64,000 bases of DNA from an uncultured Leptolinea sp. GTDB lineage: Bacteria > Chloroflexota > Anaerolineae > Anaerolineales > Anaerolineaceae. Shown here piece after piece: positions 56,701-64,000 of the stretch. Numbering within the stretch: position 1 is the stretch's first letter; the number at the start of each line of letters is the position of its first letter. Location: positions 1-64,000 of the forward strand of contig CAIKMQ010000040.1 in NCBI GenBank assembly GCA_903828565.1, written 5' to 3'. Both the position numbers and the translations under genes were made by a program. A model generated the notes under the pieces. That model was not told the origin of the DNA. It saw nothing but the letters and a program-made list of their open reading frames with translations, and did no database searches.

Positions 56701-58990
56701 TCACCGCATCCGCCTCGTCAAAGGTTGCCTTCACAACGGGTTCGGTTTCATACAGGTCTTTCAGCATATTCACATACTGTGAGCCCTGGCCAGGGAACAT
56801 GAATACAACTTTTCCGGGGTGACCGCTACCGCGGTAAATCCCCTGCCCCTGGAGTGCCTGCCAAGCATTCTGCGCGTCCGCATCCAAAGCATTCAAAGCT
56901 TTCTCTGCGCGTTTCAACAACTCAGGCGCATCGACAAAATCGATTGCGATACGTTCCTGTTTCGCCACCCGATCTGCTGACGGGCAGAGGGATGCTGGAA
57001 TCTGACCGGCTTTAATCCGGCCAATCTCAGCGGATAGCGCTTGCTTCAATTCCTCTTTGCTGTCAGCCGAAGCGAAGAACAATCCCTGATAAGGCAGTGG
57101 GGTGGTGACAGAGGGTTGATGCCCGGTTGGCTGCGGGAAAGAAAGATTGTCTACCGGTGCAGGCACAGCTGCTGACGCAGTTGTTCCAGTTGATGAGTCA
57201 CCAGCCATCGCATCCGCCATGAACTGGATCACTTTGGTGAGTGTGTTGTAATCGGATAACCGCAAATCCTCACGCCGGGCGATCCCGTAATGCGTGCGAA
57301 TGGTTGCGAAAAGTTCAGCCTGTTTGACAGTGTCAACTCCCAGGTCAGCCTCCAGATCCAGTTCGAGGTCGAGCATTTCAGGCGGATATCCGGTCTTCTC
57401 GCTGACTGCGGAAAGTACAAAGCGGGTGATCTCAGCCAGATCCACACCAGCGGCCACCGCAACAGGGACTGCCTGAGCAGTTGGTGATACCGGGTTGGTT
57501 AGTACAGTTTGAGCTGCTGATACTGCAGCAACCGGCTGAGCTGAAACGAATGACTGATTTGAATGTTCCAGCATTCCCGGGCGATATTCTTCCAACACCA
57601 CGTGGAAGTTGGTACCCCCAAAGCCAAAGGAACTAACACCAGCACGGCGGGTTTCTCCACTGTTTACTTCCCAAGATTGCAGAGAGGTATTTACAAAGAA
57701 TGGCATCCCCGAGAAATCAATATTGGGATTCGGACGCTGAAAATTTACAGAAGGCGGCAGCACTTTATGATACAGTGCCAGGCTGGTTTTTAACAAACCA
57801 ACCGCGCCAGCCGCAGACTTTAAATGCCCAATATTGGATTTGACAGAACCTAAAGCGACCGAACCTTTTCGCAATTGATGAGGGGCAAACGCCGCATTCA
57901 GACTGCTGACCTCGGTGACATCACCGACTTTGGTGGAAGTGCCATGTCCCTCGATCAACCCAACAGTCGCCGGGTTCAACCCGGAATCCTTCCAGGCTCG
58001 TTCGATGGCGCGCTGCTGCCCAAGCGGATTAGGAGCGGTGATCCCTTTTCCCTTTCCATCTGATGAGCCGCCAATACCGCGGATCACAGCATAAATCTTA
58101 TCTCCAGCAGCTTCAGCATCTTCCAACCTTTTAAGCAGGAAAACAACTGCACCTTCACCCATAACAAAGCCATTGGCGCCATCCGCGTACGGCCGGGAGC
58201 CATCCGCAGATAGTGCACCGATCTTGCAAAACTTGACATAAGATTCTGGCCCCATACTGCGGTCAATACCACCGGTGAGCACAGCATCAAACTTGTGATT
58301 CTCAAGGCCATCTACCGCAGCCTGCAAGGCAGCCAGAGAAGAAGCACAGGCTGCATCCGTAACAAAATTGGGGCCGCTGAAATTGAACACATTGGCTACC
58401 CGCCCGGCGATGATATTGCTCAATTCACCCGGCATAGTGTCTTCAGTGATATCTGGAACCTTCGCCCGAATGCCGCTCAACAAGCCATCCAGCAGGGAAC
58501 GTTGCGTCTCAGGTGGCAGTTGTTGAAAGTTGGGGATGGACTGAAGGATCTCGAGGTATTCAGGGGCATGGATCCGCAGTGTGGATATGTAGTGCCTTTC
58601 GCCGGCATTCGAATTCCCGAAGATGACAGCTACCCGTTCAGGATCGAGCGGCTTGTTGGGATACCCGTAATCAATCAGGGCTTGGCTGCTGGCGGCAATT
58701 GCCCACTGTTGGGCAAAGTCCATCATAGCCATTACGCGCGGCGGGATGGGCAGGCCGAGCTTGAGTGCATCCAGCTGATACCCCTGGACGTAAGCGCCAA
58801 TTTTCGTATATGTTTTATCCGGCGCTGACGGGTCGGGATCATAATACTTGCTCACACTCCAACGATCATCCGGCACATTGGTGATCGAATATCGGCGGTT
58901 GGCAATGTTTTCCCAGAAAGCTGGTACGTTAAAGGCATCGGGCAGAATGGCTCCCATACCTACGATGGCGATTGCTTTAGTTTGCGACAT
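50708..58990 (-). CDS. Pfa-like multidomain lipid/polyketide synthase, KS-ACP-AT-KS-ACP-ACP-KR-DH
   Basis: A 2,760-residue iterative synthase. KS1: AIVGMGAILPDAFN, Cys215 (DAACASSLAA), His349 (EGHGTST) and His389 (SNIGHLKSAAG). ACP1 at about 520-592. AT: VFMFPGQGSQ near 730 and Ser827 (GHSLGE). KS2, from about 1097, is divergent: Cys1345 (NAACATTT), His1493 (SHETYTP, replacing HGTGT) and His1533 (KGYTGHSMG). ACP2 and ACP3 lie at about 1713-1784 and 1830-1900. The KR-type SDR has Tyr2348 (GQVDYSAAND). The double-hotdog DH has His2490 (DHAINGTPVLP) and HGPSFQ. No reductase or thioesterase domain is seen, so PfaD supplies reduction. All three ACPs carry Thr at the pantetheine site. The product is presumably a long, perhaps unsaturated acyl chain; this is inference. 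Confidence 0.92.
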   Translation of the reverse strand: MSQTKAIAIVGMGAILPDAFNVPAFWENIANRRYSITNVPDDRWSVSKYYDPDPSAPDKTYTKIGAYVQGYQLDALKLGLPIPPRVMAMMDFAQQWAIAASSQALIDYGYPNKPLDPERVAVIFGNSNAGERHYISTLRIHAPEYLEILQSIPNFQQLPPETQRSLLDGLLSGIRAKVPDITEDTMPGELSNIIAGRVANVFNFSGPNFVTDAACASSLAALQAAVDGLENHKFDAVLTGGIDRSMGPESYVKFCKIGALSADGSRPYADGANGFVMGEGAVVFLLKRLEDAEAAGDKIYAVIRGIGGSSDGKGKGITAPNPLGQQRAIERAWKDSGLNPATVGLIEGHGTSTKVGDVTEVSSLNAAFAPHQLRKGSVALGSVKSNIGHLKSAAGAVGLLKTSLALYHKVLPPSVNFQRPNPNIDFSGMPFFVNTSLQSWEVNSGETRRAGVSSFGFGGTNFHVVLEEYRPGMLEHSNQSFVSAQPVAAVSAAQTVLTNPVSPTAQAVPVAVAAGVDLAEITRFVLSAVSEKTGYPPEMLDLELDLEADLGVDTVKQAELFATIRTHYGIARREDLRLSDYNTLTKVIQFMADAMAGDSSTGTTASAAVPAPVDNLSFPQPTGHQPSVTTPLPYQGLFFASADSKEELKQALSAEIGRIKAGQIPASLCPSADRVAKQERIAIDFVDAPELLKRAEKALNALDADAQNAWQALQGQGIYRGSGHPGKVVFMFPGQGSQYVNMLKDLYETEPVVKATFDEADAVMAPILGKPLTAFIYVDGDEEAIAQAEKNLKNTAITQPAMLTANVALLRVMEKYGFVPDMVIGHSLGEYAALVAAGVMSFAQALEVVSARGQEMTKLKMEDNGCMAAVSAPLAKVEEILQSIQGYVVIANINSPLQSVIGGETAAVDEAVARFSAEGFQAVKIPVSHAFHTRIVAPASVPLMEVIKRMEIHAPERTIIANVTGDVYPSTREEIVQILGAQVASPVQFVKSMRTLYDLGARAFVEVGPKRVLNALAADNQKDKPGVALLSTNHPRKGGKASFNEALCGLFASGIGGTPVKPELQVAVSSSPKQGAESDKKSVEGIHEGRMPLTGSVVVTGAGLGLPGKDNRVFDDRNIESILSGEMRIESFSDDMRKSMLDMKVTRLIKSEAGAVMEEVTDVEQTIKLAGQRGDFDLEKDFGVPEERVGSLDISSQLAIAAGIEALRDAGIPLVMSYKSTSRGTYLPDRWKLPAAMQEETGVIFCAAFPGLDRMAQETDAYSQYQVLSAQLDEVQTLIFQFSKAGTPQVVTALEQRAIELRNQIEELNYSFDRRFIFRVLSMGHAQFAEYIGAKGPNTHVNAACATTTHAVSIAEDWIRNGRCRRVIIIAGDDVTNPNLVKWIGTSMFASGAATTEGNVRVAALPFDRRRNGMIMGMGAAALVLESEDAARERGVRGICEVVATVTANSAFHGTRLDVNHVSSIMERVVSVAESRFNDLRSDMAPRLAFISHETYTPARGGSAAAEIHALRQTFGSVANKVIVANTKGYTGHSMGVGIEDVIAVKILETGKVPPIAHIHEGFEPDPDLGDLNLSRGGKYDPQYALRLGAGFGSQIAMTLYRKIDGGSNRIDQAVYRPWLVQMSGYDHADLELTTRTLRIKDQGEPRRSPSGSRWQYGQGPTLWAGRPGNLHPRPVVVEARVAPLSQKVLTGKPVETASALNVPQNMGVEEIRAHVLQVVSEKTGYPPEMLDLELDLEADLGIDTVKQAELFATIRTHYGIPRREDLRLAEYNTLNKVIGFVTGNLDQGAATTSIQTPISPAVEQTVVEKSQDAATTGKDNGSETDAIRIHVLGVVSEKTGYPPEMLDLELDLEADLGIDTVKQAELFASIRTHYGIPRREDLRLSEYNTLNKVIGFVLDNLAQSAVEQRSEDGAQAEVSKQVAYKEEVDPAIQRRVPRPVMRPRLDLCLPTGVELNDNSRILIVKDTGKVAEALAKKLKARGVQTLIVAAAEAASQTIEWNEKGAIQGVYFLPALDADPVWKNTDLHGWKSAIDQRAETLFTLAKVLPEQTFVIAATRMGGLMGFSGTSNPLGGVVTGFVKALARERKLTFAKVVDFEITSSPVNIASHLLDETLHDSSAVEISREGDLRYTPVVLDEAMPAGTQPLTQGSVFVISGGTAGIIPPVVLDLAHATKGTFFLLSRSHLLPAGDPKLKKLTVDREGLKSEIAAAITDSGKKATPVAIDQQLAILEKAKAMHEMISAVSALGGRVENIICDVQDAQSCGEAVRSIAAKAGRVDVFIHAAGVEKSRKVEGKSVEEFHQVMDVKIDGFFNLYKEMQNAECQPERVVFFTSVAGRFGNAGQVDYSAANDGLSKVAAWLNNSQPSIQAISIDWGAWAEVGMASRGSIPMLMERAGISMMKPGAAAIFVRRELEAGTRGEVVVAGNLGGMLLAAGEGHGLDTARADAALRAGTPEHAMLSHVVDFDAQGMLHLETVLDPARHAFLQDHAINGTPVLPGVIGIEGFSVAARHIASTLAGRKGGFSVDRLEDIRFLAPFKFYKNQPRHIQWKARAVKEDDKLVVHATLESDTARHDGSNQHLLHFSGKVYLAEKAVTPAVSTDIPVWMDTATVCADDIYRLYFHGPSFQVIDCASRSGDAVLGKLADRVKEAAKDGQLSVPMLVELCFQTAGLWEAASTGTMALPHAIGSLVIYPRPVNGEAIFAEVHPVNTDGTLRFNARVVDSQGQVFLEVQNYQTSPLPYTSDPVLLAPMRVLIGED
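53290..53850 (-). repeat. Tandem carrier-protein repeats ACP2-ACP3 (third copy at 57215-57430)
   Basis: Two near-identical coding repeats spaced by 116 codons, each reading VSEKTGYPPEMLDLELDLEA then DLGIDTVKQAELFA. The third, more diverged copy lies about 3.7 kb away in the same gene. Codons differ between copies (ACT, ACG, ACT for the key Thr), so they are not recent exact duplications. Confidence 0.9.
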
Positions 58991-59269
58991 TGTAATTCTC
59001 CTATCAGCTACCAGTACTAAATATCTAATATTAAGCGTCCTGTTTTACATCATTTTTGTACTAACCCGCTTTTCTTAGCTTAGTTCTATACCCTCAAGAA
59101 CACCCACCATACGCTCGAGTTACGCGCATCCCCTCAGATTCATTGACTCATCGTTCCTTCATGTCATCAGGAATGAGATTTATCGTATGTGTCCGATCCG
59201 GGAATGATCATTTAGGAATCTTGCAATAGGGATTTACTGTTACAAAGAAAAGGATGGTAAGATTTCATC

Positions 59270-59542
59270 ATGGAACCCAATTATTCGAATTTAGACCCCC
59301 AGGAAAGAAACAACCGCTTTCTTGCTGTTCTTTCAGTGCTTGTTGGAGCCGGCAGCATTTGCTCCGGTCTCCTTCCGATCGCTGGATTGGTATTTGGTGC
59401 GCTAGGTTTATTTTCTGGGCTACGTGGACGCAGGTCAGATTCTAAGAATCTCGCAACAATGGGGGTGATCCTGTCCGCCTTCGGGTTGACGCTGACTTTT
59501 ACTTACAGTATTTTTCTTTGGATCTCGAACAATATCAAGTAA
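59270..59542 (+). CDS. Small DUF4190-like membrane protein
   Basis: 90 residues with two hydrophobic segments joined by a Gly-rich turn: FLAVLSVLVGAGSICSGLLPIAGLVFGALGLFSGLRGRRSDSKNLATMGVI then a second long helix. This matches the DUF4190 pattern of small Gly-rich two-helix proteins. GGATGG precedes ATG by about 10 bases. The stop is only 3 bases from the converging permease gene. Function unknown. Confidence 0.65.
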   Translation: MEPNYSNLDPQERNNRFLAVLSVLVGAGSICSGLLPIAGLVFGALGLFSGLRGRRSDSKNLATMGVILSAFGLTLTFTYSIFLWISNNIK

Positions 59543-59545
59543 GTA

Positions 59546-60391
59546 TCAGTCCAGATAACCGAACATCATCCGCTTGACGATTAGAGCCTGGAAGAGCAGA
59601 AATAAAGCCACTGCGGGTATTGAGATCAGAATAATAAAGGAACCGAGCATGCTCCACGGTTGTGCATTACCGGATTGAACCATCGCGTATACTGCCATAG
59701 CCAGGGTCACATGGCTGGCTTTTTCAACAAACAACCACCCGATCGCGAATTCAGAATAGGCCAGCAGGAATGAGATCATCCCCGCCACAAAAATGGATGG
59801 GCTGGCCAGCGGTAATGAGATCTTAATAAATGTTGCCCATGGACCCGCGCCATCCAGAAAAGCTGCTTCTTCTACCTCAGGTGAGACAGTCAGGAAACCG
59901 GCTCTGAGGTTCCAGATACAAAATGGCAAGCCAAAAACCGCATACACCAGGACAAGTGCCAGTAATGTAGTTCTCAGATGCAGAGCCGTCATTAGAACAT
60001 AGAGTGGAATGACGAAAGCGATCGGGGGGAGGATCGCCGTCAGGAGTATCACAGTCATACCCAGTTTCTTCCCCGGAAAACGGTACCGGGCCATGGCATA
60101 AGCCAGCATCATACCGAAAATAATCGCCAGGAAAGCCGCAAGTACTGAAACTAGAATGCTATTCAGTAAAAGTCGCGGAAAAATAACGGATTGATAAGGG
60201 CTGTCCAGCACTTTTAGAAATGATGAGAATGACCAAGTTTGCGGAAGCAGTCGGAAACTAGTCGCCCTACCAAACAAAGAACCATCAAATGCCAAGCGGA
60301 GAATTCCCCAAATTGGCAAGATCACAAAAATACCAATGATCATCAATGGTATTTGAAGAAATAACGGGTTAGCTCTGGTTTTTAACCGCAT
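59546..60391 (-). CDS. Sugar ABC transporter permease (MalG type)
   Basis: About 281 residues and six membrane segments. The EAA loop that docks to the ATPase reads EVEEAAFLDGAGPWATFIKISLPLASPS. The MalG signature IFGMMLAYAMARYRFPGKK and the C-terminal FQALIVKRMMFGYLD are typical of family 1 carbohydrate importers. The start at 60391 is one of several ATGs within the overlapping end of the upstream gene. The ATPase and binding protein are not in the window. Confidence 0.88.
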   Translation of the reverse strand: MRLKTRANPLFLQIPLMIIGIFVILPIWGILRLAFDGSLFGRATSFRLLPQTWSFSSFLKVLDSPYQSVIFPRLLLNSILVSVLAAFLAIIFGMMLAYAMARYRFPGKKLGMTVILLTAILPPIAFVIPLYVLMTALHLRTTLLALVLVYAVFGLPFCIWNLRAGFLTVSPEVEEAAFLDGAGPWATFIKISLPLASPSIFVAGMISFLLAYSEFAIGWLFVEKASHVTLAMAVYAMVQSGNAQPWSMLGSFIILISIPAVALFLLFQALIVKRMMFGYLD

Positions 60392-62528
60392 GGGTACCCC
60401 GGGTGACATCATTCTCAAGCCTTATAAAGAACAGAACGAAAACCAACAGAATCACCAGTGTAATCATATTTAGCGCAGCGGCAATGGAGAATTGCCCGCG
60501 AGTGAAATACCCGGTTGGATTAAAGAAATTATAAGAAAGGGTGGCAAGCGTCCCCGAGAACTGGTAAAAAGCCTGAAATAAATAGAATTGATTGAAAGAA
60601 AAGATCGCTCTTAGTATCATTGCCGGTAAAACCAGCGGAGCCAGCAGCGGGAATATTACGTACCTTAATCGCTGCCAACCACCCGCTCCGTCAATACTTG
60701 CTGAATCCATCACTTCAGAAGGGATGAACCGTAGACCAGCGGATGCAGCCAGCATGATGAAAGGGAAACCATACCATAGTCCGGCAATCAAAAGGATGAT
60801 AAGTGTTTTCTCGGGCGTATTCTGCCAATCCGCCAAAAAGGAGAATGGAAATGAACTGCCATACTTGGCAACACCTAAAGCCAGCCAACCGGTTTCAGGG
60901 AGGAAGACATTTCGCCACATCAAAGCCCCGATCATTTCAGGTATTGCCCAGGGGAGAATGAATAAGACCTGCCAGAACGGCCGGAACCAGGTGCGTTTCT
61001 GCCAGAGTAGAAGGGCGGCCGTAACACCCAGCATGGTTTGCAACAGGACCGAAAGAAAAGTCCACATCAGGTTATACGAGATGATGCCAAGTTGCTCTAA
61101 ATATTGAAGAAGCGGCAGGTAATTGGAGAAGCCGAGATAGTTCAACTTCGTGGAAGTATAAGGAAATTCCTGAGAATTGATCGCTTCTCTACCACTGATC
61201 CCGTTGAAAACCGTTCTAAAGATACCACCCTGCATGGCTTCCCGTAATGAGTTACTGTTGAAATCCGTCAGAGAAACACCGAATTGATAGATCAGCGGAA
61301 TGAGGGTCAGGAGACTGAAGAAGAAGAGTCCGGGTATCAGCCATGGCAGCGCTTTGCGGAACTCATTTTTTTCGGGTTCTCTGTTTTCAGATTTGGTTGT
61401 TTTCTTGTGAAAGAACAAGCTCCTTATTGGAACCCCAACCAGCATATCCAGGCCCTCTGCTGCAGCCAAACAGAGAGGGGCAGTCAGCATGATTGTATAC
61501 TGCGGCCACTTGGTTGGCCAAAATAATAAAAAGATGAGGCTGAAAATAAGCCATAGGACAAATACCCGGTATTTATTCCAGAGGCGCACTACACCAAAGA
61601 TTGCCAGCAGTGTGATGAGGGGGTCCAATGCAAAAAAGAACGCCTCCGGTTGCCAAATATTGGGTGAAAAGAACAGCCAGTTCAATGGTTGCCAGACAGG
61701 GTAATTGGCAGATTGTACTTCTGCGGCTCCAGTTGAATACCGCACATGGTAAAAAATGGAATCCAGCAGCCGGGGTAAAGGCTCTTTCCACAGGTAAGGA
61801 AAACAAATCATGAAGACCAATATCGCTACCCCGACCCATAGGGCTAGCATCAAACCCGGTCTGCCTTGTTTCCTTTCAGCGCGGGGGCGAAATACCCAAT
61901 CCAGCAGGACTGCATTTCCCACGATGCAATACATATATTTCGATGCCGCTGTCAAACCCAGGAATACAGCAGAAAGAATGAGCCAAAGTATTTTCCTGCG
62001 CCTGATTCCATTTTCTCTGCGCCAGAGAAGATAAAAGAGAACAACCATAAAACTGGTAAATGCTGGAATACTTTCCAGCATGATCTCAGAGGTATATTTC
62101 ACATTGAATGAGTGGATAGCCTGTAGCAATCCAGCTACCGGGTTCAATAATGAAATGCCGATCGTAGAAGCTACACCAAACACAGCATTCATGATCCTGG
62201 CATTTTTTACCAATGGACGCGGCAAATAGACATTCGGACCGGCTGTAGTCGGGCTATCCTTTACCAATGGGTATTCTTTTTCCGGCAACAGGCTCAATCC
62301 TAGAAGGATCTTGGTCAACTGTGGATGTTCAGGGCGGTAATTCGTCTCTAAAAATCCTGAAAGATCTTTATTCTTGATGAGCGTTGAGAATTGCTGGGCA
62401 GCCCGAAGATAATCATCTTCATCATAATCAATGCTCAGAGTGGTCACAGCTTTCCAGCGAACGAATCCGCTGAGGCTGACCACGAGGAGAATGAGTATGA
62501 TTTTTAGTATCAGGTTGCGATATTGCAT
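60369..62528 (-). CDS. Fusion of GT-C (GT39-like) membrane protein and MalF-type ABC permease
   Basis: One 719-residue frame holds two membrane units. The first (to about 400) resembles Dol-P-Man/ArnT-type glycosyltransferases: the acidic periplasmic loop LSIDYDEDDYLRAAQ after helix 1, RPEHPQLTKILLG and about eight further helices ending FWPTKWPQYTIMLTAPLCLAAAEG. A basic linker (KKTTKSENREPEKNEFRKA) leads to a MalF-like permease (PWLIPGLFFFSLLTLIPLIYQFGVSLTDFN) whose EAA motif is MDSASIDGAGGWQRLRYVIFPLLAPLVLP. The ATG lies 4 bases after the GH13 stop. The frame is unbroken in this sequence. Confidence 0.85.
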   Translation of the reverse strand: MQYRNLILKIILILLVVSLSGFVRWKAVTTLSIDYDEDDYLRAAQQFSTLIKNKDLSGFLETNYRPEHPQLTKILLGLSLLPEKEYPLVKDSPTTAGPNVYLPRPLVKNARIMNAVFGVASTIGISLLNPVAGLLQAIHSFNVKYTSEIMLESIPAFTSFMVVLFYLLWRRENGIRRRKILWLILSAVFLGLTAASKYMYCIVGNAVLLDWVFRPRAERKQGRPGLMLALWVGVAILVFMICFPYLWKEPLPRLLDSIFYHVRYSTGAAEVQSANYPVWQPLNWLFFSPNIWQPEAFFFALDPLITLLAIFGVVRLWNKYRVFVLWLIFSLIFLLFWPTKWPQYTIMLTAPLCLAAAEGLDMLVGVPIRSLFFHKKTTKSENREPEKNEFRKALPWLIPGLFFFSLLTLIPLIYQFGVSLTDFNSNSLREAMQGGIFRTVFNGISGREAINSQEFPYTSTKLNYLGFSNYLPLLQYLEQLGIISYNLMWTFLSVLLQTMLGVTAALLLWQKRTWFRPFWQVLFILPWAIPEMIGALMWRNVFLPETGWLALGVAKYGSSFPFSFLADWQNTPEKTLIILLIAGLWYGFPFIMLAASAGLRFIPSEVMDSASIDGAGGWQRLRYVIFPLLAPLVLPAMILRAIFSFNQFYLFQAFYQFSGTLATLSYNFFNPTGYFTRGQFSIAAALNMITLVILLVFVLFFIRLENDVTRGTHAVKNQS

Positions 62529-62532
62529 AAGT

Positions 62533-64000
62533 TTACTTAGCCGCTTGATCAAGATGATACAAATATATCTGATGCGGACCCAACTCGACCGTTGGGGTGA
62601 TCGTAAACAAGCCATCTGGAGAGATTTTCAGCGCTAAAGGGGAATTACCGCCGTAAATGGGGTTTAGCACGTAATCGCCCGGCTTCAGCTCTTCACCACC
62701 ATACCTGAGGGAGATATCACGGACAGGATTCTCGGAAAGATTGATCAGAATCAGGACAGCATCAGGATCTTGCACACGTAAAGTGGCATAAATGCTCCTA
62801 TTCCGGTTATCCAATTGTGCAATGCTGCCCCGTGACAATGCAGGATACTGCCCGCGGATTCGAATCAGGAACTGGTAGTAACGCAACAATGAATTGCTGT
62901 CGAGCAATTCCTGCGCGACGTTCGTGCCCGGGATAATACTCTGTGGATTCCGCCAGGCTTCTCCGCTAGTAAAACCCATATCACCAGCAGCACTCCATCG
63001 CATTGGCAGGCGAATATCCTCATCCGGTTTCACGCCCTGCATCCCAATTTCCTCACCATAATAAATGAACGGGGTTCCTGGGGAGGTTAGCAGTATGGTT
63101 GCTGCTATCTTTGCTTTCTCCATACTCCCATCCAGAACGCTCATAACACGATTCTGGTCATGGTTTGTCAAAAAGGTGCCAAATCTCCAATCAGGCGCAT
63201 CCTGTTGAATAAAGGTCAGGCCGCTGTTGATGCTTGAATTTGATTCCGCTTTCACACTACTCATGATCGCGTTGGCAAATTCAAAATTAAAGATCATATC
63301 CATCTCCCGGTCCGCATATTGAGTGGTCTGACGGGTGCTGTTGCCCGCCACTTCACCGATCACAAAAGCGTCTGGTTGAATGTTTTTATAGTATTGGTAG
63401 TATTCTTTGAACCAGGCATGGGTCGCCGGCGTATTTTCCAGTTTGTCTCCATCTTCAATGAGATGCTTTGCGGCATCTATCCGAAAACCATCTACGCCAA
63501 TTTCATTTAACCAGAAAGAAGTGATCTTCTCCATCTGTACCGTTACTTCTGGGGTTAAATAATTCAAGTCCGGCATACAGTCACAGAAGTACCCGTAATA
63601 GTATTTTTCAATGCCGTTTACCTGCCTGGGATACCACTGCCGCCCGTGTGTGGTATCGGACCACACATACCAGGAAAAATACTGGGAGGTTTCACCAGCT
63701 GAAGCACTGATAAAGAATGGGTTTTGTGACGAAGTGTGATTGATCACCAGATCCATGATCACATGGATTCCCCTTGAATGGGCTTCGTCCAGAAATCTCT
63801 GAAAGTCCTGCATCGTTCCATATTCCGGATTGATCGCATAATAATTAATGACATCATATCCGTGATATGAAGGCGATGGATGGATCGGCATCAGCCAGAT
63901 CGCAGTTATTCCCAGATCATCAGATGTATCAGGGTCGCCATCATTCAGGTAATCCAATTTCTCTGTCAAACCATTGATATCCCCGATGCCATCGCCATTA
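62533..64000 (-). CDS. GH13 alpha-amylase/alpha-glucosidase family enzyme (N-terminus beyond window)
   Basis: The frame is open to the right edge, where NGDGIGDINGL-like residues show that the start lies outside. GH13 regions are visible: LMPIHPSPSYHGYDVINYYAINPEYG, DLVINHTSSQNPFF, nucleophile Asp in GFRIDAAKHLIE, acid Glu in FVIGEVAG and transition-state Asp in FLTNHDQNR. A C-terminal beta domain ends HQIYLYHLDQAAK. It hydrolyses or transfers alpha-glucosides. First visible gene of a sugar-uptake operon with the fused permease and MalG. Confidence 0.9.
   Translation of the reverse strand, partial: NGDGIGDINGLTEKLDYLNDGDPDTSDDLGITAIWLMPIHPSPSYHGYDVINYYAINPEYGTMQDFQRFLDEAHSRGIHVIMDLVINHTSSQNPFFISASAGETSQYFSWYVWSDTTHGRQWYPRQVNGIEKYYYGYFCDCMPDLNYLTPEVTVQMEKITSFWLNEIGVDGFRIDAAKHLIEDGDKLENTPATHAWFKEYYQYYKNIQPDAFVIGEVAGNSTRQTTQYADREMDMIFNFEFANAIMSSVKAESNSSINSGLTFIQQDAPDWRFGTFLTNHDQNRVMSVLDGSMEKAKIAATILLTSPGTPFIYYGEEIGMQGVKPDEDIRLPMRWSAAGDMGFTSGEAWRNPQSIIPGTNVAQELLDSNSLLRYYQFLIRIRGQYPALSRGSIAQLDNRNRSIYATLRVQDPDAVLILINLSENPVRDISLRYGGEELKPGDYVLNPIYGGNSPLALKISPDGLFTITPTVELGPHQIYLYHLDQAAK

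Overview
The window looks like a chromosomal segment of a Chloroflexota bacterium, most likely of the class Anaerolineae. This is inferred from gene content and protein style, not from a marker-gene search. The clues are lipoproteins with an NBR1-type Ig-like domain behind Thr/Pro-rich linkers, a DUF4349 lipoprotein, paired FemAB-like transferases in a sugar operon, cydABDC, a T-box leuS leader and a pfa-like lipid megasynthase. Coding density is high and no gene-free stretch exceeds about 300 bases.

Layout. Bases 1-530 carry the tail of a phage-type polyvalent protein that breaks off inside the 3' end of a lipoprotein gene. Bases 534-12041 (minus strand) hold a lipoprotein, a haem-binding protein, pgk, gap, yvcK and the cytochrome bd operon cydA-cydB-cydD-cydC. 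Bases 12148-17181 (plus) hold prfA-prmC-tsaC, all translation-related, followed by a GH36 alpha-galactosidase. Bases 17230-27453 (minus) hold a DUF4349 lipoprotein, a phosphoesterase, coaBC-coaX, the metH plus MTHFR/homocysteine methyltransferase operon behind a SAM-I riboswitch, and an orphan response regulator with a strong promoter and structured leader. Bases 27560-28208 are AT-rich with a small zinc-ribbon protein and tRNA-Leu. Next come a PHP phosphoesterase, psuG, and a compact eight-gene minus-strand operon (39728 to 30982) for surface polysaccharide synthesis: RidA, GT2, polyprenyl sugar-phosphate transferase, epimerase, CapD-like dehydratase, two FemAB-like proteins and a PLP deaminase. 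Myo-inositol-phosphate synthase lies upstream of it.

Bases 41036-44731 contain a creatininase-family gene, and then one promoter that appears to drive tRNA-Ala(CGC), tRNA-Ala(GGC), a T-box leader with a CUC (Leu) specifier, and leuS. A corrinoid protein, a thioredoxin/CcdA fusion and an MFS transporter follow.

The most unusual part is 48332-58990. It encodes a PfaD-type trans-acting enoyl reductase, an Sfp-type phosphopantetheinyl transferase and a single 2,760-residue synthase ordered KS-ACP-AT-KS-ACP-ACP-KR-DH. This resembles a condensed polyunsaturated-fatty-acid (pfa) system. All three carrier domains have Thr (T554, T1745, T1861) where the phosphopantetheine Ser normally sits. The right end (59546-64000, minus) is a sugar uptake/processing operon: a GH13 enzyme cut by the window edge, a protein fusing a GT-C/GT39-like membrane domain to a MalF-type ABC permease, and a MalG-type permease.
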